Source: Leidyana gryllorum EB-2025a (lineage: Eukaryota; Apicomplexa). Taken from it: DNA of 64,000 bases. Positions 1 through 10,550 of this stretch are shown here, in pieces (the first letter of the stretch is position 1; every line of letters begins with the position of its first letter). Below the pieces are notes generated by a model. The model had not been told where the DNA came from, ran no database searches, and saw only the letters and a list, made by a program, of their open reading frames with translations. Where the stretch lies: positions 1 to 64,000 of the forward strand of contig JBLWGC010000224.1 of the NCBI GenBank assembly GCA_048772705.1, written 5' to 3'. The translations under genes were made by a program, and so were the position numbers.

Positions 1-539
1 GATGCTTCGGTAGACGAGCCAGTGTACGGAGCGGTAGTGGAAGCCTCAGTAGACGCAAGAATGTGGGAAGTAGTACTCAATGCTGGCACTGTTGAGGTTG
101 CCGAGCCTTCCACCCCGCAATGGTACACAAGCCGATCCCCACAAAATTCGGGTCCCAATATGTAGCGGTTGGACTGCTTGACACACGATTGATTACAGTC
201 GCAGGTCGGTAATGAACAATCCGATGTTGTGGCGGATGTACATACTGGAGAAGTGGCACAAGAATCCAGGGTGAGTTTTTGTAGATCAGCAGCTCCTCGA
301 CAAGTACCGGAAACAGTGTCGAAATAGAACAGAGTACAATCCGAAGCTTGTTGACAAGAGTGTTGACAGTCCAAGGCGGAGGACGCTTTTCCCAACTCGA
401 GACCCAAGAACGAGTCGTCTTCAAATGCGAGAAACTTAAAACATCGCGGTCTTGGCGTCACCCCTCCTCCTTGGACTATCTCCGCTTGGACGGAGGTGAG
501 GAGAGTGATGAAGATGGAGAACTCAATATGCTTGATCAT
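1..539 (-). CDS. Secreted Cys-rich protein with PAN/apple-like domain (3' end outside window)
   Basis: One open frame runs from an ATG at 539 to the window edge (179 codons plus 2 nt, no stop). It opens with a signal peptide (MIKHIEFSIFITLLTSVQA), followed by a Cys-rich stretch with a PAN/apple-like spacing (DCQHSCQQASDC, then a hydrophobic FYFD and SGTC). A second Cys cluster (CDCNQSC, EFCGDR, VYHCG) follows, and the frame leaves the window as a Ser/Thr-rich stalk. This is the layout of a secreted or surface protein that may bind glycans or proteins. PAN-like modules are common in alveolates and oomycetes. The domain call rests on cysteine spacing only, and the missing 3' end could hold more domains or a membrane anchor. 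Confidence 0.7.
   Translation of the reverse strand, partial: MIKHIEFSIFITLLTSVQAEIVQGGGVTPRPRCFKFLAFEDDSFLGLELGKASSALDCQHSCQQASDCTLFYFDTVSGTCRGAADLQKLTLDSCATSPVCTSATTSDCSLPTCDCNQSCVKQSNRYILGPEFCGDRLVYHCGVEGSATSTVPALSTTSHILASTEASTTAPYTGSSTEA
24..106 (-). other. Ser/Thr-rich stalk leaving the window
   Basis: Part of the PAN-like gene: about 28 codons rich in Ser, Thr and Ala just before the window edge, the expected form of an O-glycosylated spacer. Confidence 0.5.
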
Positions 540-734
540 GTCAATCGACGAATAATAAGACAATGAGACTCTTAGGGGGGGGGTCGTCGTCTCCCATAAC
601 CCCTATGACACACACTGGTTTGATCAATGTCACCCAGATAAAAAAGATTCTCCAAGGTGCGAGAGCTCACATGACCCCAAGCTACCACCTCGTGGTGTGG
701 ATTATGTGCTACAAGCCATCCACAGAAAGACGAG
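540..734. other. Intergenic gap between PAN-like gene and cathepsin C gene
   Basis: 195 nt, the largest spacer in the first five-gene minus-strand run. It contains a run of nine G at about 576-584. I see no tRNA, conserved ORF or hairpin. It should hold the 3' end of the cathepsin C mRNA and the leader of the PAN-like gene. Confidence 0.4.
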
Positions 735-2519
735 TCAAAAATGACACGACTCGATTGTTGTTCGTAGGGCTCGGCTTCGCGAAAGACTCTTGAGCAGTCC
801 TCTTGAGAAGTCAGGGTCAAAATACACAGCTTGATTTTCTACTCCACCACTATTCATACCACGATTGAGCAAGAAGTATCCAGCTGAACGAAGCAAATAA
901 AAAGCGTGAGTCAATGGGGCTTACCGGCTCCCCAAGTGCTTCCCCAGGTATTGCGAGCGACCCAGAACTTATCTCCTTCCTACAGGTGATATGGTAAGAG
1001 CCGATTGGTAGCACTCACTGGGGTTTCTCCGAAGCCGACGAGCGTGACAGCATGGTTCTGCAGAAGCTTGGAAATAATGGCTGGTAGCGTGCAACTCACC
1101 GTGTAACGCCATGCTTTCAGGTCTGAAGGTGGTCTTGCCTCATCTTCCCAGCCATGTCGAATAGACCGAGCCGGAGGTGCCGTACCCAAATACACCCCTC
1201 CGACATGGTGTAACAATGTTTCGTCAGCCTACTTTTGTATCAAGCTATAATCGAAGTGGTGTCTCACATTGATAGCAGCAACTACAGGACCGTGCTCAAA
1301 GATTTCGCGCAGCATGGTGACTTCGGAAGTGCATCCATAGCATCCTCCAACATAGCCGTAATCAGATGCGTATATCCTGTCTGGTTTTGAGCACCATTCC
1401 TGACCAAGAAAGAATGGATCTTTGTTATGCAATAAAATGTCACAGCCACCTGGCCCTGTCGAATCCCTGTTCTCAGCCAAGTCTCTTAGCCTCCCTTGAG
1501 ATTGGAAGCCATAGAACTTCGCCATCCGCCCCAGAAAGTATGGGTAGCCACCTTGACAACCTTGGTTGTAGAAGGAACACAAGATCATGTCAATGGGTAT
1601 CTCCGGCGCCGCATACTCGATATTCCGTCGTTGTGCTGCGATCTCAATCCTTTTGCGAAACATGTAGGCACTCGCAATGGCGTAACAGCTTCCACACTCG
1701 CCCTGTGAGTCAACCTGTGCATCTCGGAGGGTCATCCCGGTCACATTCGTAATGGGATCTCCCCAGGAGAAGTTGGTAGGAATTGCAGGGTAGGACCCCA
1801 CGGCCGGTAGGTGATGGCCTACGAAGTAATGGTCCTCGGCATTCGTAGTTTTGTGAGCCTGAAAACAACCATGAATGGCTTTCGAGTCAAGTGTCTGAGT
1901 GAACCATCCCAACAAAGTTCGATCGGCGATGCTCAAATAGCATAGGTTGTCTTGTGTCCATCGTGATCCATTTCTGCAATCTGAAATCCGCTGATACGCA
2001 AAAAATGCTGTGAATGAGAAGGGGCCGACATTGATTTCAAAAGCTTCATCATAAATCATCGTCCAAGATCCCACTCTACGATCCCCTATCTTCACTTGTA
2101 GCTCGTTCCAGCCTTCGCGATTCCCTAGTCGGGCTGTACTCTCCGCAGTCAGGGTGAGCTCTAGTTCTTCATCGGAGTTCCGCTGTGAGGGGTGGTGGGT
2201 CACATTCTCTCGAACTGTGGAAAGTAATTTCAAGTAATCTAGCTGCGAATATACATCGGAATGGAGAAAGAAGTTGTCCTTAGGAATTCACCTTCTCTAC
2301 AACCAGATTGCCCGAGTTGGAGTTCGGGAGCGTACTGCCACATGTGGGCAACAGATTAGGTGGCCAGTTCTCGAGATCGGAGTCGAAACCCTCCTGGCTC
2401 GTGGGCACGAGTCGTAATCGCCATGTGCCCACGACGTTGTCGATCGTGACATGAATCGGCAGATCTCCTTTCGTTGTTAGCATTGCGCTGAGTATAAGCA
2501 AGACACGATAATTCATCAT
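735..2519 (-). CDS. CTSC: Dipeptidyl peptidase I (cathepsin C)-like cysteine protease
   Basis: Papain-family exopeptidase that removes N-terminal dipeptides, normally in lysosomes or secretory granules. The start is the ATG pair at 2519, directly before a signal peptide (MNYRVLLILSAML). An exclusion domain follows (DNVVGTWRLRLV, CGSTLPNSN), then the papain domain: active-site QGECGSCYAI, catalytic His in NHAVTLVGFGE, catalytic Asn in ARNTWGSTWG. Clear introns are 2243-2291 (49 nt) and 884-924, with another acceptor at 980-981; the last exon ends with TGA at 735-737. The junction near 1200-1232 does not give a clean frame: the GTAGGC donor after the HFDYSLIQ segment and the only good acceptor differ by one phase. 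The gene starts 33 nt after the Snu114 stop, same strand. Confidence 0.88.
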
Positions 2520-2552
2520 CACAAGGAGTCGCACGCGTGTGCGTCTACTATT

Positions 2553-5500
2553 TCAGCCAAGTTGCATAGACTTTAACATCTCCTCATCGAAAAACTTGGA
2601 AAGTGTGACGTCTGGCGTCAACCCTTTACGTCTCCGCATCTTCAAGAGAAATTCGCGGGCCAGATGCGGCGCCGGCGAAGGTTCCAACGGGTGCAAGACG
2701 ATAGAGGAATCCAGTGGATCGCCTGGTAACAATTGCCAACTATCGAACAGACTTAATACGAAGGCCTGGCCCGACGTGTGAGTACGAATATCTGTCTCGA
2801 AACCGAAGGAGTCTATGGCAGGGATGAATGCGTTGAGAACTTCAATGGGCGTGCCCGGAATTGCAACATTCTTGGTAAGGTGTCCTCGTCTCTTTAGCAG
2901 GACCTTACAGATCGCAGGAGCGCAATCCGCAGGGCAAGTGATCTCAGCAAGTAGCATTGGTTCCATCAAGCGGGGATTCGCCAGAAGAATCGCTGAGTAG
3001 GCTGTTCTACGTATAGTGGGTATTATCTGTCCCCCATTCCGGTCCAGGATATTCGTGCTCAAACAGGAGTCGATCAACTTGAATTTCGCACACCGTACAT
3101 TCTCTTCAACCAAAGGCCCTTCGCGGGCTGCCCATTGGAATCCATGTACGATGAAGCCTTTTGAAGCTTCCAAGTCCTTCTTGAAAGACGGTGGGGAGTC
3201 TATTGACGGATATACTTCATTCAGAAGGATATTAGTGCTCTGAAAACGCAAGGAAGAGGTGGTGCCAACGCACAGACATTCCTACCTGCTGAGCTCCGAA
3301 TGCCCAGATAGACCGGGCTTCCAATGCGTCCCAACCATGTATTTCCTTCAAACGTGAGACCAAGTCTTTTGGTTCCATGTGTGAGCCGAGGAGGCCATTT
3401 TCGATTGACGAGGCCACATCAGCACTCAATGGCTCAACAAGCATTCCAAATCGATTCTTCTTATTGGGAGTAGACCCGAAAGCTGCGGTGGCAGAGGTAT
3501 CGCGTACGGTTTCGCAGACACTAACGATGGGGTCAGAATTCTGTCCAAGAAAAGTACTGAATGCGGGCGTGACTGGCTCACTTTGATTTCCAGGTCACCA
3601 TAGAGATGGCGAAGATCATGCAAGGCACAATCAAGATACAATTCTCCAGTGCCGATAATGACATGTTCACCGCTGTCTTCCACTTTCGTCTGCAGCAGGG
3701 GATAAGATCTCTCGATACAGCGCAGACCCTGGAGAAGCTATGAAGTCAGATCAGGTTACAACCTACCTCAAGCATTTTAGGCAGTTCGGAGGGATTCAGA
3801 GGCTCACAGGCAACGCGAATGACAGGCGTCGTGGGATACCTCAAACGGTCGAAAATGGCGACGTCTTCTTCATTAGGTGCTCGAATGGATGTGATGGTAG
3901 CCGTTTTTCTCACGGACGGGTCGACGCCGCCCAATAGCACCCAACTTCCGGCAGGAGCACTTCTGACTTCAACTCTATATCGCCCCTCGAGTATCCAGAT
4001 GTGCGAAACTTCGCGTACGAGCATATCCTCATCATCGTCAGAACTGTACGACTCGCCCAACACCCGCACAAAGTCTCCTTGGCGGATCGTTCCACTCATC
4101 ACTCTTCCGAGCACATCAAATGCCGTTCCATTTGGCCGGTGATAGTTCTTTGTCGTCATTATCATCAGGTTTGCGGCAGGGTTTAGCGACTTCATCCCCA
4201 GGGCTGTGACACTATCCTGGTTTCCCCGATACAAACAGGCGACTTTCTGAGGATTACTCTCCACAGGGGAACGCACATGGCGAGATAGCATATCAACCAG
4301 AGCGGAGGCATCGCCGGAGAGGCAGCCACATACCCTCTTGAGTAAGCTTCGAGTATCCAGGAGATACTCAGAAGGGTCCAAAACAATGTTAATTTCTTTC
4401 AGTGTAGGCTCCAGTGTTGGCCGTTCTTCTCCAACAACGTGTGCCAAGATTTTATAAACAGGAGTCAAAACGAACTCCACAAAAGTGCGCTCCACACTTT
4501 CTTCATCGCCAGCTGGTTCCACTCGTGATTGCTGGAATCTACATGTGACCGAATTCCACCAAATATCGCCCCACAGGAACCTGAAACGGATATGCGACAT
4601 TTTGAGAAACAGCCACTTACTGAGCCAGTTGGTGCGCACTCGGCCCTACAGTCAATGCATCGTACTGAAACTGTCCGACATATCTCTCCGCGAATGACTC
4701 TAGCGTGAAGAATAGGTCGTACCGGCCAGCGGCAAAAGCCACATTACCCCTATCAGGGCTCAAGATGGGTACATCAGTGATTCCAATGATCTCTGCGGTA
4801 CGATTGATACAATCGTTGATCTCTTTAATCACATATCGAATCTTGTGGTATGCGTCAGCTGGGGGTAATCTTAGTTCCAGGACCAACCGATCAATGCAAT
4901 TGATGACCAGCAAAAGGTCCAGTCGCTCAGTCAAGGCTGCCTCTATGACTTTCTTCGTTCCTATCATCAAGCCTTCGAGGACATCCACGCAGATCATCGC
5001 GGCATCACAAAGTCGCATTGCTGCCACGGTCTCATCCAGAAAGTTGACATGCCCTGGTGTGTCAAAGATATTCACCAAGAAAGACTTCCCGCGACTGTCA
5101 GGCAATACGAGTGACATTGGGCAAGCTTTAATACTGATCCCTCGCTCTTGTTCATCCGCCCGACAGTCCGTGTATCGGAGAGCCCGGGTGTGAGCCTCCT
5201 CCTTCCTTGACCGCAAACTGGACCGCGCGGGGCCCGTCTGCACATTTGTGTCGATGTCTTTCTTCATTGTCTTCTGGAATGAATGTGTTTGAGTCACCAG
5301 CATATCTACCAGACAGGTTTTGCCGTGATGAAGATGTCCCACCACGCATACATGGCGAGTTAAGGCCGGTACGTCCATCATTGAACGTAGGAACTGAAAG
5401 CCAAATGACGTCTCGGGAGTTTCAGTTTCTAGCAGATCGAAAGTATTAACTTTCATGGGAGCAATCACTGGAACATCAATGGGCTGTGTGTCTTCCTCTT

Positions 5501-5747
5501 GAACAAGAACCTCGACCCCTTTGTATACCTCTTCAGCATCGGGATAGGGCTGCCTGTCCTCGAAGGGCACTTCGTGCATCATCTCGGCAGCAGCAGCGGC
5601 AATACCCACCAATTGGGATTGTTCATCCTCGTCAGGTTCCGCCATCCCATCGACCGATCCTTCAATCGAATACTCCTCATTGTCGGACTCTTCCGATTCG
5701 GCTTCCGGGCCTATGTAGTTCCCAAACTCGTCATACTTGACCTCCAT
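2553..5747 (-). CDS. SNU114: U5 snRNP GTPase Snu114 / EFTUD2
   Basis: EF-2-like GTPase of the U5 snRNP that controls spliceosome activation and disassembly. Five exons (5747-4621, 4580-3767, 3728-3582, 3540-3286, 3239-2553) give 1009 residues against about 970 in animals. Seen: acidic N-terminus starting [14 protein letters not shown]1 loop GHLHHGKT, G3 DTPGH, then EF-2-like domains with [18 protein letters not shown] and [11 protein letters not shown], and a C-terminus ending [14 protein letters not shown]. The G4 loop reads NCID instead of the usual NKID. Introns are 38-46 nt. The start codon lies 13 nt after the WDR48 stop on the same strand. This is one of the strongest orthology calls in the window. 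Confidence 0.97.
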
Positions 5748-5760
5748 GATAATTTTTTTT

Positions 5761-8576
5761 TCAAACTCGTCTGCCTGTAATCATGTTGAGAAGATTGCGA
5801 CGTTTCAGTCCCTTCAGCTCTTGGACACAGCTCCGGTTGTACACCACCGTCAACGGAGGAGCAGACTTATCAGGAGGCCATTTGCCACCTGTGTGTCTGA
5901 GCATGACGGCACCGATGGGGATGTGAGGCGGGATTAGGCATCCATCGTAAAACAAACTCACGCCCTCTGCAACATGCTGCAGTTTCAGCTCTCTTCTGAT
6001 CCATTCCAGCAGTCCCTGAACACGAAAGAAGCGGTCCAGTCGCATAAACTCATGTGGCATTGGCGGAAGGCCGTCTGCTGGAACTACTCGCACAGATATG
6101 CGTAGAGCATGGGTGGGCGGCTGTCGAATCTACGCAGATCGTAATGACCAACTTCCGGTAACCTCACCTTCTGCACGTCCATAGCTGTCTTCAATGACGA
6201 TGGAAGGTGCTGCAGGAGCTTGTTGTCGATTAAAGTCGGCATCTCTGAAGCGAACCCAGTCAGAACTCCGCTTTCGAGCTCGAGATTTATCAGCACTCCC
6301 TCAATCGCAACATCTCGACCAACTTTGTACAGTGGTGATGCTTTTGTCAATTCGTGGAACCAGGAGGCCAGTGCCATTTGCGGGAGGGAATAACTCAGAT
6401 CTGCAGGATACTGTGTGTTACCCGAATAGCACACCATGTTACCTTCGTTCTGAAGCTTGAAGATGCCACCGCTCAGAAACTCCTCTGTGATACACAACTT
6501 GACATTCTATTAGAGTGGTGCGGATGGTGTCTCAACTTGGCATACTCACGCCGCTTATTGTGTTCAGTTGCATCCAGGGATCCACTGGGACAATGTCCGC
6601 CTGATGGATGGATGGATGGAAGTGGGGCCGAGCGCAGACGAGGCTCACCGAAGTAGTCTGCTCAGACAATGAGGCTGGTGACCCCCCCCAAGTCCACTTC
6701 AGAACGTCCCGCAACTCGCTGGTCCCAGAGTAGTACTGAATACAGGCTGTACGCTGGTCCGGCAACAAGTTGGCCTTCCGCACGGCTGGTAGTGCTATAG
6801 AAAACCTCAATTAGAATCTCAACGCGGGAGCATGCTCACGCTCCACAGCACACACAGGTGAGTGTGTCACTTGCAAGTATGCCGTATAATCATCGAGTTG
6901 CCTCAACCTCCCTTTGCCCCCTAAATTCCCATATATCCGCGCAACCGGCGCCGCGAGAACTTCCGTATTCTCCTGTCGCTGCGAGAGTCAAAGTTTCAAG
7001 GATATCAAAGCGACGCACCCATGATGTCAGGAGTCCTGAATCGGTCCCCGTCCATAGGAGGCCGTCAGACACCGTCATTGCGGTCACTGCAGAGACATGA
7101 GTGGCCGCCAAGCTCGTGGATCCAACATTGTTGGCGATGTGGTGTGACATCACTAAGCCGTCACGACCCCCGGAATAACTGAGCAAATACAACTTAGGAC
7201 GGGCGGTGTAGAATTGACTTACATTGTGGCCCCGTCGACCCCTTCTTCGGCTGAGCTCAGCTCCAGAGACAGTGGTGCGTCAACATGATCTTTGAAAGTG
7301 TAAATGTCTTTGAGAGTTCGCAAATCCCACAGCTTGACAGAGTTATCCAATGACGCGCTCAGGATGGAGTTCTCATTGACGATCTTGAGACGTTTAACGG
7401 AGCCTTTGTGACCCGTTAGAGTAAGTGGTCGAAAAGGAGACACTCTCAGATCGTACAAGAATAAAGGGCCTTGGCAGCTTCCGCCAATCACCCACTTTCC
7501 GTTGGGCTCCATCTCCAGTGCCCACAGACCAGACCCGTGAGGAGTGGCGACGGTTGCAGGTGAGAATCCCGAGAACTCGCGCCCCATGGATTCCGAGTAC
7601 GCCTTGTCTCGCGGGGATTGATTCGCAGATTGGAACGACGCATGAGCATTGCTCTCGCGCACACTCTCAACGGCGGGTGACATTAAGTTGGCCAACGCAG
7701 CGACTCTGGCACGGTGGATATCCATCGAGAGCAAAGGCGACTGCGTGAGACAGTTGGGGTCGAGCACTCCGATAAGGCCATTGGCTGTTGCGTAGGCCAC
7801 TGTATCACGAGTGTGCTCAGCCATTGCCAAAGCAACGATGTAGTCTGCCTGATCTGGAGTGTAGGTCAAGTAAGGGAAGTGTACTGGCGGTTCTTCCCGC
7901 GCAGTGGAGCGTCGTAGTTGGTAGAACTCCTTGATGTCATCTAAGAGCAGGGGAGGTTTCTCGATACAGAGTCAGTCAGTCAGTCAGTCACCTACAGGAA
8001 TTGGCTGAGAAGGACAAGGTCTCTAACGAACCGAGACAATAAGTGTCGTCGACCTGACTCAGTGTGTCATCTATGATGCTCCACATGCGGAGAGTACAGT
8101 CGTGTGAAGCGGACAACAGCAGGTCATTGGCGATTTCGCTATCGCCATTTCTACCAATGAGTAAGAAGTCATTGACCCTGTTGGTTGATATCAAGATCTC
8201 TGGAGACTGCTGACACACTGAGGCCCTACCAACGTTGATGTCCATGAAGTATGTAAAGCGGCTCGCTACACTGGCCGCTGAGCCACGTGCCGGGTCTCCA
8301 CTTCCGAATCGTACCATCTGGAAACGCCAGAGATCAGGTGTACGGCCGCCAATTACCCTTGGAGCTTGAAAACAAATCCTTGCCTGTTTGGCCAACTCTC
8401 AATCTCGTTATCCCATGTGAATGGGCGTAAGCAGGTCGCACAATGTGTGCGGGCAGTGGAGTGGGCCACAGATGAGGTGGGGAGGTTGGGCATGAAGAAG
8501 AACGACAAGCAAAGTTATCAATCCCAGCATCGATGGCGTGACGTTTCAAGTGGGTTGCGGATATCGAGAAGGTCAT
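5761..8576 (-). CDS. WDR48: WDR48/UAF1-like WD40 protein with C-terminal ubiquitin-like domain
   Basis: WDR48 (UAF1) activates the deubiquitinases USP1, USP12 and USP46. Read through its introns, the protein starts at 8576 and shows the WDR48 order: an HGITRLRVGQTGKDLFSSS blade, DGTIRKWRPG, RWVNDFLL, SHDCTLRMWS, DNSVKLWDLRTL, SGGRDG, LWTGTDSGLLTSW. The ancillary domain follows (GGIFKLQNEGNMVCYSG, INLELESGVLTGF), then the SUMO-like C-terminus (VSLFYDGCLIPP, PPLTVVYNRS). Clear introns include 7941-7995, 7193-7222 (30 nt), 6601-6648, 6498-6549 and 6130-6167. The exon edge near 6930-6965 is ambiguous between two donors in the same phase. It lies between a MATH-BTB gene (17 nt) and Snu114 (13 nt). 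Confidence 0.85.
6603..6620. repeat. (GATG)n microsatellite inside a WDR48 intron
   Basis: Four and a half perfect copies of GATG next to the acceptor of intron 6601-6648. The repeat is wholly intronic and cannot alter the protein. Confidence 0.85.
7970..7990. repeat. (AGTC)n microsatellite inside a WDR48 intron
   Basis: Five copies of AGTC immediately downstream, on the gene strand, of the GTAGGT donor of intron 7941-7995. They make up over a third of this intron. Confidence 0.85.
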
Positions 8577-8593
8577 CACAACGTAAAAAAAGT

Positions 8594-10508
8594 CTACTTT
8601 GGCGGACCTATAATCGTCTTGATGAAGTCTTCATGAGACACCTCCTTTGCGCACATTAGGAGATAATTGTGGCCTACCACGCCCTTTCAGCTTGCATACG
8701 CCAACACAGACTTACAGTGATCCACCAAGTCTCCGAGTTGTAGCTCAGAACCCACTGCTTGAATAGCCAAGGCGGCGGGTCTGGTCACCACCGAACCACA
8801 TAACCTTCGGACCAGTGTTTGCAGGAGGGACTGTGGTTGGAAGAAATCAATCGCGTTCCCTTCAAGTTACCAACAAGCGCCTCACCGTTACTTCAAATTT
8901 GTGTGCAGCTCGCAGCAAAGCCAGTAGCTTCGAGAGAGAAGTGTCCTCCGCCATATATTTGCAACTGGAATGTTACCGATCAGCCAGAAACCCTACCTAC
9001 TCTCCGCTTACTCGTCAGTATGCATGAAAGTGACCACATTTTCCATCACCTCAGCGCAAGTATCCGTGACCTCCACGATCGTCTCACTCTTCGTAGTACC
9101 ACGAGGGATAATGGCATTGCCTTCTACATTCTCTTGTTCTATCATCAAAGCGCTTGTCTCGCCATCCACCCCACCAAACGAAGCGTAATTGAATTCACCA
9201 GACGTACTCTGTTGCTGATGCGTCGAAGTCGAGTCCCGTGTGTCGGGTGCTGCATCAGTCTTGTGGCTTATTGGCCCGAGCTGTTCTTTCCCTTCCTCTC
9301 CTAAGTGTGTCTCGAACCACTGATCGCCTCAGGCATAACAATCCGGGAGGATAAAGGGCTGACCTTTGATCGGGCCGTGAGCACGTGCCGGTTGGCCTTG
9401 ATGGATCGTCGATCGACCAGAATCGTCACGTCGTGATTCGAAGGCGAGGAGAAATATTGATGCATTTCTTCGGCCCATGATTTAGGTTGGGGTAAATGAC
9501 GTCCTGGACTTGCGGCAACTCCGACAAAAACCTCAATCTCGCACTTAATTATGAGAGCATCACCAGACATGGACAATAATCTGTTCAAAGTCTGCCCTTC
9601 CACTGTCAATGTCAATGATCCCAGATTTCTGTCGTCAACACCACATCCAATCACCTTTGATGAACTGGCTCCATCCCCATGAGCTCGACCCTTCCGCAAA
9701 CTTTTGACGGGTGAACGAACGTCCGGAATTAGCGACTGCAGATTACACGTCACCACGGCGCCTCTGATGCGACTGACAAAGAGACGCACAACAAAACAGT
9801 CGAGAACTTATTGAATCCCATCGCACCACCGCGCTATCATTAAAGAGAGCGCGCGCATCAGACGTAGAATCAATAAAACACATGTGACAGTCACGTTCGT
9901 CAATGGTGTGTGTGCATCTCTCGCTCATATTGAGCCAAGTTGTGAGCCCCCGACCCACCGGCGACGGAGATAAGCGTGTCTCAGTCCCATAGGCGTGTTG
10001 TGGGGAACAACAAATCCGCATTACATTTCGTTGAATACGTCAAGAGTCTCCCTCTGCCACTCCTCGGGAGTAAAGCAGAGAATCAACATACCTTTCGACC
10101 CAGACTCATCGATTAGGTAGCAGCCGAATATTGCATACGCTTTTGGAACTTCCAATGATTTGAGATCCAGCGACAGGAAAAGTGACACATGCCCTCGACC
10201 AGCTTGAGAGAGATCACCGTACGGGTACAGCTTTAGCTGCCAGAAGCCTCGCTCCCTGTCTCCGAAACGCTGACTCCAGATGAGGCCGCCGTTCTCATCC
10301 TCCAGAGCTGCGAACACAGTGCACGTAAGTTGTCACAGTACTAACCCTCTACGCACGCGAGAGCTCGCAACTCCCAGAAATTGTACACCTTCCACCGGTA
10401 TTCGAGGTGGCTCCATCGAGGACGAACGGACTCATTGATGCTGGGACCGGTGGTGCTGCCTGGAGCGTCAGTAGCAACAGCGGCAGCCGGTAGTCCGTGG
10501 TCAGACAT
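8594..10508 (-). CDS. MATH-BTB-BACK protein (SPOP-like Cullin-3 adaptor)
   Basis: MATH-BTB proteins recruit substrates to Cul3 ubiquitin ligases. Start ATG at 10508 (MSDHGLPAAAV). N-terminal MATH domain: YRWKVYNFWELRA, then after intron 10308-10345 the segment GGLIWSQRFGD and HVSLFLSLDLK. BTB domain: NHDVTILVDRRSIKANRHVL. Later exons (DECKYMAEDTSLSKLL, LAIQAVGSELQLGDLVDH) match the end of BTB and a BACK region as in SPOP. The last exon ends with TAG at 8594-8596. The exon structure between about 9650 and 10091 is not resolved: a GTATGT donor at 10091 is convincing but I could not choose the acceptor. Shares a 42-nt divergent spacer with the next gene. Confidence 0.8.
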
Positions 10509-10550
10509 CTTCTCAGCTCCCAGAAGCAATCTTTTTTGGTGAAAAGCCCT

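Noticed and set aside
4192-4386. Small minus-strand frames inside Snu114
   Set aside because: All lie within exons whose sense frame is unambiguously Snu114.
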